Origin: Morinoia aosen
Lineage: Eukaryota > Arthropoda > Malacostraca > Amphipoda > Talitridae
Assembly (NCBI GenBank): GCA_030386875.1
Contig: CM059560.1
Coordinates: forward strand, 47,658,757-47,722,756
DNA length: 64,000 nucleotides
Direction: 5' to 3'
The position numbers and the translations under genes were made by a program. The notes below the pieces were generated by a model that worked only from the letters and a program-made list of their open reading frames with translations, made no database searches and was not told where the DNA came from. Of this stretch, positions 32,031-45,700 are shown piece after piece. Numbering within the stretch: position 1 is the stretch's first letter; the number at the start of each line of letters is the position of its first letter.

Positions 32031-33972
32031 CGAAAATTAGTGTACAGAAATGAATATACCAAAATATGTTTTACATCGCTGCAAGTTACAATGTTGAGCG
32101 TCACATGCGATTATATATTATACTGGCGTCGCAAGTATAATTTAAAATGTTTCAGTTGGTATGTTCAATGGTATTTTGAGGCCTGCCTCTCCCTCTCCTA
32201 TCTAAGAATATAATTTAACATTTGATTTTAACCCGACACATTTCATTTTATTGGATCACTTAGATTCGCACCACAAAATATCAACATAAATTCTACTGGT
32301 TCATATATTTGAAAAGGTCACATCGGAGGTCACATTTTGCAATGACTCAAACCCGAACCAATACTGGCAACTTGACTTCTGTCTTGAGTGCGGGAAAAAT
32401 CCGTTGGACTATGCAGCAGCTCCTGTACGATAATCGATAAAATCGCATCCGCGAGTCAATAAATGCTCAATACGAACAAAAACTTCTTCCCCTGCTGCCA
32501 AAATGCGTACGCTGCATCGACGATTCAGCGTTAATATATTGCTGGCACGTATAAAAATATCACAGTACGCCGATGCATTATGCAGTACAGCTAGGAGTAG
32601 TGCTGGCTGGCGACCACAGATATTCCTATAGTGTACACGATGGTATGGAGCTGTCAGCGCAGTCGTAAACATGAACATTATTTTACTGCTTAACCTGCGT
32701 GAAATGCATGCCGAGGACAGGCACAGTGCAGATGCTTTACAACGTCAGCTTAGAATGAATCTTCTCTGATGGCAATTGAATAAAAGAACAGTGCGTATTA
32801 TTGGAGATTGAATAGAAGTCTATACGAGTACGAACATATTCAGAGAGGTCAAAATTTAGTAAATTTCAAGATACCTACGTATTTAACATTACAGCAATAA
32901 TGAAACCTTCCTTTGAATTTAAACTGATAAATGGTAATTTGAAAAATGATGAGCATTGCAAATTTTGTTTAGCTCACACTGAGTTTCTCTAGTAAAAATA
33001 AACATAAAACCGAAAATTCATATTAGAAACCCTAAAGAACCCTGAAATTTGAATTAAAATTTTTTCTCTTTTCTTGGAGCCGATCTCACGGTACACCAGA
33101 TTGAACCCTTTTGATCGGATTGCTCTTACAGAACACTAACGAACTCCATAGAGTAAAGCTTCGCATGAATTAGTACCAAACATGAAGAGACGTGAATAGT
33201 TATTTCACAATAGTGTAAATTAACACTTTGACCGCAATTGGTTAAACTGAAGTTCTATATTCAACCCAAATTTAAAGTCAATTCTAGCAAGCAATTTTGA
33301 AAATAGCAAACATGAACTGGATCGTGCCTTCATTTAGCATTGATTAAGTTTTCATGAAAATAGATTTTGAGGCTACTGGTCGGTCATCAGCATTATAAAA
33401 ATCAGCTCCGTGGCCACCGGTGGCGCACGTCGCGGTCAAAGTATTAAGTACTTTAGATTCTGCTAGCACAGTCACAGCTGGATTGTGACGGACAGCAGTC
33501 CAGGAAATATGTGCAGGAAATGAACATGACGCAAGCCAAACCCTGGTGTGTAGCAACTGCGAGTTTACTGAAAATCAATACAAAATCCATACCGCAGCTT
33601 AATCAGGCTGACACCGATGATTCAGTTCGTCTTGAGCCTGAGGCAATACCGCAGCTGCGAAGGATTGGATAACAGCTAAGAGCTGCTTGTCAGACGGTAT
33701 ATTTTCAAGTTTAAGAACTTGATTAATTTTATCCGAATATCAAGGAATCTGGCGCCTTCATCACCGTAATTTCCGGAAACAAAATGATATTTTGAGTAGC
33801 GCAGTGCCGACCAAAATTTTAGCACCTGTTTGATTTTCATATACGTCTAACTAACGTATGACGAAAATTTTCATAAATATCAACTCTCAATTGGTTTTAA
33901 ACATGTAAAGCGTCTGAAAAACATCATTACTATTCAATCCTGTTTTGCGTATGGAAATCGAAAGTGAGAACG
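32031..33972. other. No gene recognised
   Basis: AT-rich spacer. A minus-strand ORF of 89 codons at 32409-32678 has no domain I know. There are no repeats of note. Confidence 0.6.
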
Positions 33973-33975
33973 TTA

Positions 33976-34623
33976 AGCGGCCCATACACGATCAATTCTA
34001 TTGCGCAAGTCTGGCTTGCACAATTTAATTGACAATTTTCAGTTAGCCACACACGATCAATATACTTGCGCAAAAAAGGCAGTTTGCTCTGCTACAAAGT
34101 CGGCTGATATACCTGGTCCGCTCCAGCGCCAGATTTTTCTGAATCCAAAACTGTTCTCAGTTCATTGCGCTAGTTGGTCCTATATGCATTTATCTTTTTT
34201 TACATCTCCTCTCATGAAATTTGGGTATTTGTCCTGAAATTTTTCCACAAAGACAGCATAAGCTGCATCTTTCTTCGGCCTGTTTGAGTAATCATCACTT
34301 TTGACTTTCCATAAAGCTGGTAAAGTTTTATAAACTTGTAAACGTTCCAATACGAATTCCCTGTCTTCTTTTTCACACATTTTAATTCGTAGGCTACTTA
34401 CTCAATCTGGAACAGAAAATAGTTTAGCTTGCACAATAACATTGAAAGGCACCATACACAGTCAAATAATTGTGCAATGCTAGAGACTTGCTCAAAAAAT
34501 ATCAAGCAGAACTTGATTTACTCAATACATTTGTGCAAGTTCTCAATACACGGTCAATTTAATTGACAATTGAGGGTATTGACAATGATATTGCGCAATA
34601 TAATTGATCGTGTATGGGCTGCT
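33976..34623. mobile_element. PIF/Harbinger-like non-autonomous element, 648 bp
   Basis: The terminal inverted repeats begin AGCGGCCCATACACGATC on the left; the right end, read in reverse complement, begins AGCAGCCCATACACGATC. They continue through ATT and TATTGCGCAA with one or two mismatches. A 3-base TTA duplication flanks both ends (33973-33975 and 34624-34626), the target typical of PIF/Harbinger. Variants of ACACGATCAAT recur inside at 34051, 34456 and 34548, in keeping with subterminal transposase-binding repeats. A MADF-type fragment lies inside on the minus strand. No DDE transposase is present, so the element depends on a partner elsewhere. Confidence 0.85.
34180..34380 (-). pseudogene. 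MADF-domain protein fragment inside the TIR element
   Basis: The 66-codon frame from the ATG at 34380 reads like a MADF (Adf-1/Myb-SANT-like DNA-binding) domain: REFVLERLQVYKTLPALW, then KSDDYSNRPKKDAAY and FQDKYPNF. MADF or Myb-like proteins are the second gene of PIF/Harbinger transposons, which need it to bind the ends. The domain breaks off after DVKKDK, short of the last helix and any C-terminal region. It is probably a remnant of an autonomous parent; expression is not excluded. Confidence 0.7.
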
Positions 34624-34626
34624 TTA

Positions 34627-35923
34627 GTTAGACGATACTGAACTGGTGTAGTCGTTGTAAAAGTTATGCTTTTCAGGCTTTTTATTTTTGCGGGTTTCAA
34701 AACATAAAAAATGCAGAACTACACCTTCCAGTCACTCAGAGTTTAAGCTCCTCACTCAGTGCACAGAATCGGGAGAGAAACACTGCGTCTAGAAAGGTCT
34801 GCCAATCTCAAAGCCTGATTAAACGATTCCAGTTAATTAGGCACATTGTGAGCGCAAGCTTCGGCAGACCAATCCACGAATTCGACGCCAGCCGCAGTTA
34901 TTCCTGGAAACGAATGAAGGACTGAGTTGATCACCCCTTTTTTCAAACTAAGGACATGAATAACAGTACAGTCGGTCTTTGCAAATGCAACAGTCATTGA
35001 CAACTTATGTTAACAAATATTCGATTTTTACTCGGAAAATGATCATTCTTTTAAAACGTAGTAACTGGAACTTGTCATTCAAACCAAGCAATACGGGATA
35101 CAACTGAAAGAAAACGCTTAACCTAGACTTTCACGTTTGGCCCACAAAAATGGCGTAAGACGAAACCGTATATGTGCGCGTTGCAAGCAAGGAGGGCGGC
35201 GAGAGCAGCACAGCAAACTTGTGTAGCGGAGTGAGCACAACACGTAGTCACGGCGCTGCGGCTCCACAGGTGTTGCAGGAGGTGCGCACAACACCTGGTC
35301 GCCAGCGCGCTCCTACACCAGCCCAACCCTGGGGCGGACGACTGGACGACGGTTATCAGCAAGCTTATGAAAGTATCAATTTCATAAACGGAGTTTAGAA
35401 ATAACGTTAACGTATTAAAAACTTGTAAACGCTATGAACAGGAATCGTGAAATTGGATTAAGTACCACTTCTCCTTCGTGTCAAATATTGCGCAATAGTC
35501 GCAATGTACTTAGTTATGGGAGAATAAGTTGCGTTTCTAAATCGGGATGAAATTACTACAGTTCAGTCATAGGAGATTGGAATTCCCAGAAAACGATTTC
35601 CTAAGCTTCGATCTCCACAATTTACTACTACGCTAAAATCAATGAATTAAGCATATTTCAGCCAGAGCACGCATGCACTGAAACATGAACTCAGGGCCTC
35701 CTACGAGAAGTTAAGATCGTATATGAAAATTTTTGAGCATTCAAAGTAGTAATTTGAGGACACTTCAAAATGTTACAGCATGTGAAATATTAGCTTTGAA
35801 ACTGCGAATTACAAAAGAAAAGTGTACGGTTCTTCGAATAAAATTATTACATTTTAAAAATTGAAAAGTACAGAAATTATACAAGCAGTATCGAATGATC
35901 GACAAGAGCTTTAAGAAGTATTA
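34627..35923. other. No gene recognised
   Basis: Spacer with a GC-rich patch at 35160-35350 that carries overlapping ORFs on both strands (about 75-80 codons) but no domain I know. Confidence 0.6.
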
Positions 35924-36785
35924 TTAGGTCGATTAATAAATAAGTTCCGACTTTTTTTATGTAAATTAGAAGCGCTTTTTGTCCCTTTTAAAACGGCCAT
36001 ATTTTGGTTTGCTAGTCTGAATTTAAGTAGAGAATCTTTGCTTTTTTCAGAGCCATTTTATCACTTGCATTGCAGTAAAATTATACAAAACATCCCTTTA
36101 AATGGAAGACCTAAAGTTACATATTCGACATGTAAGTTGTGGGAGTTTAAACATGAAAATGGTGCAGCAGAGATAGTGATAAAATATGCAACATTTATGG
36201 CCAGGATATTCTAACAGATCGAGAAGTGAGAAATTGTTTCACAAACTTTCGTTCTGATCATATGAGCTTGGACTATGAGCCTAAGCGTGGGCGCTCACCG
36301 GACATCGATGAAAAGGCTTTAAGATCGTTAGTGGAGAATGATCCTCGTCTAAGCACTCGTGAATTAGCGAAAGAACTCAATACAATTGTAGCGTGTAGAT
36401 GAAAATCTGAGAAATAAACGTCCAGCTCTTGTCAGCAGAAAAGCGGTCATCTCTTCATGACAACGCAAGCCACATGCTGCAAAAGTGACCCAAGAAAAAT
36501 GTTGCAACTCGGCTGGTCTGAACTACCCAATCCACCATATTCCCCTGATGATCGTCCCGATTGATTTTTCATCTCTCTAGGTATTCACAGAATGCTCTTC
36601 AAGGCAGAAAATTTACTGAAGACAATCAAGTGAAAGGGTACTTAAAATGCCTTTTTGAATTGAAACAGTCACCATTTTATTCAGATGACCTTAAAAAGCT
36701 AATCGGCAAATGAGAAAAAGTCATTGAAAATAATGGTGATTATACGATTGATTAAAACTTGTTAATTTGGTTTGTATAACACGCT
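35924..36785 (+). mobile_element. Internally deleted mariner element
   Basis: After a TA dinucleotide, the 5' end starts TTAGGTCGATTAATAAATAA, a mariner-like terminal repeat. An ATG at 36102 begins a mariner transposase N-terminus (MEDLKLHIRHV) with a frameshift soon after; the helix-turn-helix region reads on to about 36390 (TDREVRN, EPKRGRSPDID, RLSTRELAKELN). The sequence then jumps to the C-terminal part with RPALVSRKAV, LHDNASH (second Asp) and PPYSPDDRPD (third-Asp region), ending near NNGDYT at about 36750. The block with the first catalytic Asp is missing. No matching 3' terminal repeat is seen, so the 3' end is truncated or decayed. Confidence 0.8.
36102..36760 (+). pseudogene. Mariner transposase pseudogene, central deletion
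   Basis: The joined parts total roughly 220 codons compared with about 345 for an intact mariner transposase. The deletion removes the region between the second helix-turn-helix and the segment before the second catalytic Asp. At least one frameshift (near 36140) and several stops after 36570 confirm inactivation. Confidence 0.8.
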
Positions 36786-39700
36786 GAGGTAAAGATCATA
36801 AAACGGAAATTATGTATGAATCGCCTCACACATTACAAGAGCGTTAAGAAATAACTTGAAAACGTACCGTAACTCACCTCTCCTCTATGAGACCCCACTG
36901 GTGCTGACATGAATGGTCTAAAACACGAGCTCAAATTAAGCCAAGGTTCACTTCATACTCCCGCTACACGTGAACCAGTAATATTTAGAAAGTAAACACA
37001 ACCGTCCGTCTAATATCGCTGACCGCATTTCACGGATATTATGTGTTTGCATACCGGGTCTTAAACAAGAGGATCGGGCAGAGCATCGCACCGACTTCTA
37101 ATAATTTAATGAAACTTATGAGCCGAAGCTTCGCTTAAGAGTGAGACTGAAGGTTCACGGCCCAAACATCTTCAGTGTAAGATCATTAATATTCAGAATG
37201 AAATTTAACAGCCAAAAAATTTAATTAAGCTTTCAAATGGTAAGTCATTGCAAATTAATGAACAAACAGAACTGGCATTCCACGCTAAAACTGAAATGAA
37301 CATAGACTATACGTTGGATGGAGCTCCACGAAAAAATTAAATCATAGAAGTAACAGGCGGTGAAAATAATAGTAATGATCACATTTTTGCAGATGATCAT
37401 TTCCCTAGGAATTCGAGATTCACCTGATCTGCGCACGCAGCACCGACAACAAAAATTTCCCCCCAGATGGAAGACAGAAATGAAAAATCCTACTTCGGGA
37501 GCTTAATTAAAAAAACCTTGAGTATGATTTGTCTACCAGAGGAACAAAAATCTCAAGCAGATTCAAAGAATTCAAGCTACTTCTGTTAAGCAGCTCAGGA
37601 TCATCACGTAGAGAATATTCAAGAATTTCAAATAAGAGCTCTGGAATTCTAGGATTCGAGAAGCGCTGCCTTCAAGATTTATAGAAAGATTTGAAACTCG
37701 ATTTCTTGATTCCCTCCCTTTTCTCTAGGTGGTAGTAAAAACTAATTCTTCCAAAGTGGTTGGAATGTTGCATCAATAAGGGATCTGAGGACCATGAATG
37801 CGTCTTGCTGGAAACAGTGCTCTGTAAATGTCAACATTTCTTGATAAGAACTTAAAGACCAATAATTATGCTTTGACAAACTTAGTATATATGAGGTCGG
37901 TTGGTAGAGTAATATCATTAATTATAAGCAAGCAAATCTGCTAAAAAATTTCAATAACCCCTAAAATTTTAAAAAATTTTGCTAGGAATAATAGAGTAAA
38001 ATAAATGTTTCATAAAAAATATTTCAACCTTTACTTAAGACGATATGTAGATTATTAACATAAAAGAGTTGTCACACACCGCTCCAGCTTTTAACGGAAT
38101 AAATCATAAAGCAATCAAGACTGCGAGCTATAACGGGCTATTCAATGAACGAAACGTTATCGCAATGGTCGGAACTGTGAAGAGAGAGAACAGTGCGTTG
38201 ACTTTACAGCGTGAGGAATGTGGCGATAAATATTATGTGATGGACAAGTGGCGGCGAGACGGTCCACCTGCCTGGCACTTCTGGCACAGACAGATGGCCG
38301 GGATGAGCGCCCAGTTGACGGCTCGAGCCGCCTTGTGTTGACAGCAGCGTCTCAAGTGAGGGAAACATATTGCACTTGTCTAGAGCGAGCATAAATCGCT
38401 CAATAAATAGACAGAAATGAAGCACGCAGCATTTTTCCTACGAAGCACGTGAATCCATGGTGCCATATAATTAGGAATAAGGATTTCACACCACAGCGAC
38501 GCAACAGCGTGATTACCAGTGCTGGTATTAGGGTTTTGAGGAATGCTACCCTCTGAATTTTCAATGTACTATGGTGTAATTTCGAATTTTTACGTTCTGA
38601 GATCAGGAAGAAGTAATTTATAGGCAAGTTCACCTAGCGGGTGAAGTCCCGACTTCCTCTTCCTCTGTGTCCATGCCCTCAGGATTCTAAACTCCACAAA
38701 TAGCTAAATGCGGGCCTGAGATCTTTCGGCCTTTTAAGGGGTACATTTTTCATACAATTTGCGTAGTGATAACGGAAGAGCAGGCAACGTAAATCGGATG
38801 AAAATCTTGCCACTATCTTAAACTACTATAGAGTCCGTCTCTCCAATTACTGCCGATGAAATTCAGATCCTGCGCAGTAGCGACAAGAAATAGTAGCAAT
38901 AATAATGTAGTAATTCAGAAAAAAATAGCCGTAATTCTCTTACATAATTTTTTCTGCGCGGTGAGAAAAATGAATCACATCTAAATAAAAATGCCTGCAT
39001 TACCAGGTCCTAAAATATCATCTATTGAAAACAGAACACAGTGCTCAACTTCACGATGAGGGCTGACTTGCAGTAAAACGCTACGCGAGAGCACGAGGCC
39101 CTACGCATCCAGAAGAAAGTGACGGCCAAAGAACAGGCAGGAAACATATACTTTTTCTTTACAATCATCCTCCATCATGAGTGTCAATAGCCAATTGGCT
39201 TTCATTGTGTTGAGTGACAGGGTAGCAATGAGAATTGACACAGGACCCGCGGGCCTGCAGGGAAGCGATGGCAGGACGAGGTGCAGGTCTGTGCTGCCCG
39301 CGGTGACCGCTGCAGGACATCACCCAGCGTCAACAAGCAAGGAACAGGTCACCTGTAGCTCGGCAGTTGGTCATCGCGGGACACGACGAATTACGTGATC
39401 CCGACGCGCTAGTGCCACCATACACTCCCGTCTTGCTCGCACTAAATTCAAGAATGACAGCAGAAAATTTTGTAATTATTCATATTGTTGTTATGTCGAA
39501 TGCTCTCCGCTAGGTGAGATTATGTGTAGTTAAGTGTTTTTTGCCCCTCTCATCATTAGTTGAGTTCGATGCAATTCGAGTGCAGCGGAGCGAGAACTGT
39601 TGATGAATTTTGTCTGTTCAGGACCTCGGTAAAGCGAAAACCGCGCAAATCAATTAAAATCGAAACCCACTAAGTTGAGTTACTATGAAATATGACCCCA

Positions 39701-42700
39701 AACAGTATATTACCGATACTCCGAACGTAAAAACCTTAATGCATCTCGAGAAGCGTTCATTACACTATGGGAAACATAGACCGAATATAAAGAACGGTCT
39801 TTCTAAGTGCGAGCGGAAAAATCGAACTTGCAAGGGTCTAAAATTTCAGAAAAATTCTGCTCCTTAAACAGCAGGTCGAAAAATGACCGAGGGAAGAAGT
39901 TCTCCTCTAAGAAATTTTTGTATCCTCAATTATTCAATAATGAATTAAACGCAAAGTTTGTATAACAAACGAAACTACAGTGAGCTACTCTGAGGGTTAT
40001 CACTCGCAACGTTATGATATAGTAAAACACCTGTTTTAAATACAATACTTTTTATACGGTATTTGGTATCAACTGTACAGGCAACACTGCACAAGTGTCA
40101 TCATTCAGAATTATCACAACCAAATATATTTGGAAGCATCATCCCTCTTGATTGCCGTTTATTGACAATCAGTGTAACAAATTTTGAAATTAAACGCAAC
40201 ATATTGTACAAACTAGCCCCTTTGTCCGGGTATTCAGGGGTAATATCATCGTTTTAACGAAGCAAAAGTGACAATAGTCTTTGACATTCTTGCATTGGCT
40301 TAAGGTAAAGACATTGTTATAAAGGATTTCTCATTCTAGGACATTCTAGATCTCGCAAACAATTATTCTAGATACGTGTCATACGTGGTTAGCAAGGGAT
40401 GTTTAAATTAAAAATAATCCAAGGAACGAAAAACTATCTAATTTTTGGCTCTTACACGAGCACTTTTTGATTACTCTAAACTAGAGTACTAGCTAAAAGC
40501 ACAGGATAAGATACACACGCGGAATGCAAGCAAATTTTACGCAACAGCGACATCGTCAGTAACGGATTAATATGAAATCGTTTTGTTCTCCTCGGTCATT
40601 ACGGCGGAACGCTTCCGTCAGAGCAGATTCCAATTCGTCAGCTATGAATGGCATCTGCAACCAACATACTCTCACGCTATGGGAATGAGAGAGCCATGGC
40701 TACATTACATTTGGTTATGAACGGATAGTATTTATACCAACCACACACTGCTGCGTACAGCGTAACTGACATCCGCCACTGTAGTTCTAAGTGGAAATAC
40801 GGGCTATAATGGCCACCTGTGTGAGGAGCTGTCGGGAATATACTGTATATGTACACACAATATCAGCGTGCAATTAATTGAACATTTCCTGTTGTTTGCC
40901 GACAAAAAGTCATCCACCACTCTGATGAGAAGACCTGACAATGAACTGCTCACGCGATCCTCAGTTTGATGAGCCACAGAGATGTACTGCTCATGTTTTG
41001 TTATTGAGGGCATGGACAGTGAGGGTGGATGATAGCCTTTAGTTAAATAAGAATTGCTGCACTTGCACTACAGGGCAGTCGAAAGAATAAGCGGAAAATC
41101 TGAAAAATATGGTAAAATATAGGGCACCAAAGTTACATTCAAAGAATTCAGTATTTATAAAAACAACAAAACAATGGTTAGTTATTATGTATGAGGCTGA
41201 GAGCTAATGTGTGCAGCAAAGGACATTGTATGAGCCATTCACTGTCTCATTTATGGAGAATTTTGCGCATGAAAACCATATTATATCCATTTAGTGGAAA
41301 AACACCGAAACTGTCAAATTCAAACTCATTTCTTGAAGACACAAAATAATGTAGCATCAAAATGAAGAAACATCTTGTTAAAGCATTACCCACAAAAGCT
41401 GCTCTCATGTGTATTTCAGGCGTTAAGTACTTGAACATTGAGGTCAATTGTAGAGAAGTGTTCAAACGATGGACGCGGACAGCAAGACCGGGCTACAATT
41501 GACCGAACTCTTGCACTTGCGCAACTACGGTAGAAAGTGAACACAATTATAATACACAAAGGCTGCAAATTGAGTCAAAGAAAATATTTATTGAAAAGTG
41601 TAATTCCAACAAACTATTTCGTTACAAAGCAACAGATGATGAAGGAAAAATTCAGAGACATCTCACTCTCAAGTAAGCCGAGGAAATTACCGAAAACGAA
41701 ATATGAAACATATTCCCTAGTTTGAATGCGAATTGAGCATTCAGTACTTTAATACAATGTCGTTAGAGGTGTCTTATTAAAGAAGCAGAATGAAAGAAAA
41801 GTTGATATAATCATTACCATTCTATGAATTGAAAACTCAATATCATGTACAATTCGCCAGCTATAATGAAAACAATGAAATATATGAGCGGGAAGATTAG
41901 TTTCGAAGTAACTAAAAAAGTAAAGGCACTCGCAAAATAAATCTACAGTAGAGGTCAATTCACAGTCAAATAAGAGTAGGAAAAAGTCTCTTGCGTCAGT
42001 GCTCACCACTCGGAAAATATCTCGCGACGTCTCATACAGAGACGACACACGCACGCCATACCAAGCGCAGCTATTCCCGATTTACGACAGAGTTTTCAGA
42101 GTGAGACAAGTGCGAGCGAGACTTCCTTTCACAGATGAAATGGCGACACCCAGTAGAGTCCATCAGAGCAGCAGCTAACATGCCATGATAGAAGACGCGC
42201 CACTTGTACGGAATCTGACCAAAGGAACTCTGTTTGAAGCCAAAATCTTAAACATAGCCGCAAAAAACTACATTGGATTTTTAAATTCCTCTCAAAAGCC
42301 ACGTAAGTATGTCTACATCAAGTCTAACTAAAATGAACGTATGGTAAAGATTCGTATCACAAGCACTTCAATAATTCAGAGATCGTATCAACATCGGGTC
42401 ATATTATTAACATGTGTCCGGTAACTTGAAATGAACACATTGCCTCCACTGATATTTTCGTGATCAACAGAGAACCGCGAACGCAAAGAGAACTAACAAC
42501 AGAAAACTAGAAGCAAAATACTCAGACGGAAGCGAGACGGTCCTCGCCTTTCAGCGCGGCCGAACATGAGAGCTATCGGCAGAACTCGGCGCTAGCGCTC
42601 AATGGTGAGCTTAAGTAATTTAGTGCGGACCCTTCTTAAAACAAGCCGACAGGCCCAACTAATTTATCGGCAACTGGTGCAGAGGGAGCAACAACTGTTG

Positions 42701-45700
42701 GCAGGACCAGCATCTTAAAAGTCACTTCCTATGTGTTCGCATGAATGAAATTTGTGGAGCACTAACACCGAATAGGTTGACATTCCCTGGGAATGTTATG
42801 ACCCATCAATAGTGGAGGAAGTAGAGGGAGTTGATAAATGAAATTGATTCACGTTTATTAGTTTAGGCAAAAAATAACTGCACTGACAACAAATATAAAA
42901 AAGTTAGAGGTCACCCAAATTTATCGTTGCGTCACGGTTAGGAAAAAAAAGCGATACGAGTATTATAAAAACTAGTCCACCCTCTTTATTTGAAATAAGA
43001 AAGAAGGCAAAACGAAAGAAAGGCCGTAAAATAGAAAAATTAAATCTCTCGAGAGTTGATGAGGCCGAGTGCACACGGCCCGTATCACAGATACGCTCAT
43101 CACGCACTTTGGCTGGCTTCGGACTGACAGAGAGACGGACGGACATGGCTCTTATTATAGTATAGATTAAATTGGGATGGAAAAACTTGAAAAAAAGCAA
43201 TGAAAATGATTTCTGAAGTAATATTTTGAAACAAAATTGCATTATATTTCCTACAAAAAGAAATAAAACTCAATCAAGAACACTAGAGTGCGACTAAGAA
43301 CACGCCCTGACCATATTTTTACTAATTGGGCACAACTCATAACTCATCATGGCGTTGAGATCTTGAATTATATCCTCAGTGCGGACAAACAGTTTCATTA
43401 CCACAACCACCTTCTTCCCACCCTTTGTTTCTGCGCGTTGAGCCACCGATTTATCCCAAAAACTCACCTGGAACCATTCAGAATATTACCTAGTTATCTG
43501 AACTTTTCCTTCACGTGAGAGAGCGTCCGGCAATGCATTTCTATGTGTGCCAAGGACAAGCACCGGCCTCTGAGTCACGTGAGAGCAGCATTATCCTGAT
43601 GAGGGGCACTCTTGTTTTGCTTGCCTTGCGGAGGCCTGTCTAACCAAGCCAACATCGGGGCACTTAACTGCATTGCCATTCAACGCCAGCTTTTACTTCA
43701 ATTGCAACGCTGCTTCTGTAAACACGACCAGTCGAGCGAAAACAGCCACATTTTGAATTGCATTGGAAACTTATGCAAATATGTTTATTTGGACACGAAA
43801 TAAGTGATTTAGCTATCTACATAATACATCAGCAACATAATGTTAGCTCCATTTGAAAACTTGCATCCGGTCAGAAAACTGATCATCCGTTTTCTTCACT
43901 TTGTAGGTTTTTCTAATTTTAGTTTACACCAAAATTTTATAAAACCAATTTTACATGAAGGTCTGCGTAATAATCTAAATAACCTTTTAAGCATATCAGT
44001 CGTTGCATAACAATCTATGTTGAAAGCCTTTAATCTACACAACATAGTCATATCAGCGCTTTTCCTCGCGTTAGCCTAAACGTTTCTTCGATAAGACTAG
44101 TCAGTGTTCGTCTATGCCGAAACATCCAGCATTTTCTCGATGCATGTATCATAATAGCGCGAGCGTTCAGCTCATTCATCGTCCAGTTCGCGTTGACCCC
44201 ACTGAAGCTATAGAGCTGCCGTCACTTGGCCGTCAGTACGTCTACCCCAGAGCCAGGAAGGTCATACAGGCTTGTTTGCACTGGTGTCGTGCCGGTTTGT
44301 CCAGGCCGTCAAGCGTCTTTTGTTGCCTTCTTCAGTCTATCCGTCAGAGCGGACGGTCGGCACTTCCGCTAACACGGTAAATTTGGCTGTGGTCATATAC
44401 AAAGTTACGCTTGCAGAACCATGCATTTGGTCGGTTACAGTTTTGTTTAGCCTTCCATGCATTCACAATGCGCTAGGCTATGCACTACTCTCAGTACAAA
44501 AAACGTGTAAAATTTGCATTATAATTCCCTATTTTATGCGTATGATTTATCGCATTTTGGATCTGAAACTTAAAATGAAGAGTAGCGTTGAATGAAATGC
44601 GCCCAAAAAACTAAAGCTCGTATGCAATAACAAGAAGATAAGTCAATAAACGAGGGCATGAAAAAATATCGTGGGCTTTTACGATCAATTTGGACATGTC
44701 AGACATACTCTAGTCCCTTCCGACCATTCTTAGTAAACTCTCATTTAATAATAAAAAGAAAAAATTCTGAAATTGTTAGATGGCACTCACTGGAACACTT
44801 AAGCTATTCACAGTGTTACGGCACAGTTATAATAGAGCCAGAGTTATACGTTTTTCTTTCCATTCAAACGCAGTCATTCCAACATACATTGAATGCTCAT
44901 ACTTGTCATGAAGACTGCACCAGAAACATTTGAACCAGAGAACGATTTACTTGCAAATAATGTTAATCCCGGCCTTTAATCTTTCTGAATATCCTTGAAA
45001 ATAGCTATTCTGTTGTAAATTATATTAATCAAAACAATTGAGTTCTAGTCAGAGCGAGGAGGAAATTTATCCTGAATTTTTGTCCCGCCAGCAAATCACG
45101 TACCGAATGTGCGAAAGAAGATGAGGTAATGTCGGCGCTGTTTGACGCGGGTGACAGAGCTACTAATGCCCGATAATTAGGCCCACGTAATGAGACCGTG
45201 ACACGGATAAATTTAACAAAAACAACGCTCAAGTTAATGAGAAAATAAAAGGTCTCTAATTCCGAGACAGCGCTCATGCAAGGCGGAGCTCACGTGAGTG
45301 AAGAAGCAGTCGAGAAAAGCACTAAAAATACTCACGATTTTCCGAGCAGTGATCGACCATCGGCAAGAATAGAACGCCACACTCACCTGCAACAAAAAGA
45401 CAGAGATAAGTTAATCCATTATAATTATTACAAGTTAACCAAAGCTAACTTTTGAACAAACATGCTGAAAATGTCGTTCTACCTTGATACACAAACGAAG
45501 ACACAAAACCCGACAACGTGAAACTATGTAGAAGTTAATTTCCCATCATTGAATTCCATTTACTGAAAGGTACAGGAAACTAATTCCAAAGATTTTCAAG
45601 TCATGTAACGTTAGCTAAAGCATTCGCCGTAGTAACACTGAATTCAATGACAACAGACTCGTTTCAAAGGTCCAACGTCTGAAGGGCATAAGCAGTTCAC

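Noticed and set aside
43050-43180. 3' tail of a SINE or RTE-type LINE
   Set aside because: The TATTATAGTATAGAT tail is suggestive, but I can find no coding remnant, promoter boxes or second copy in the window.
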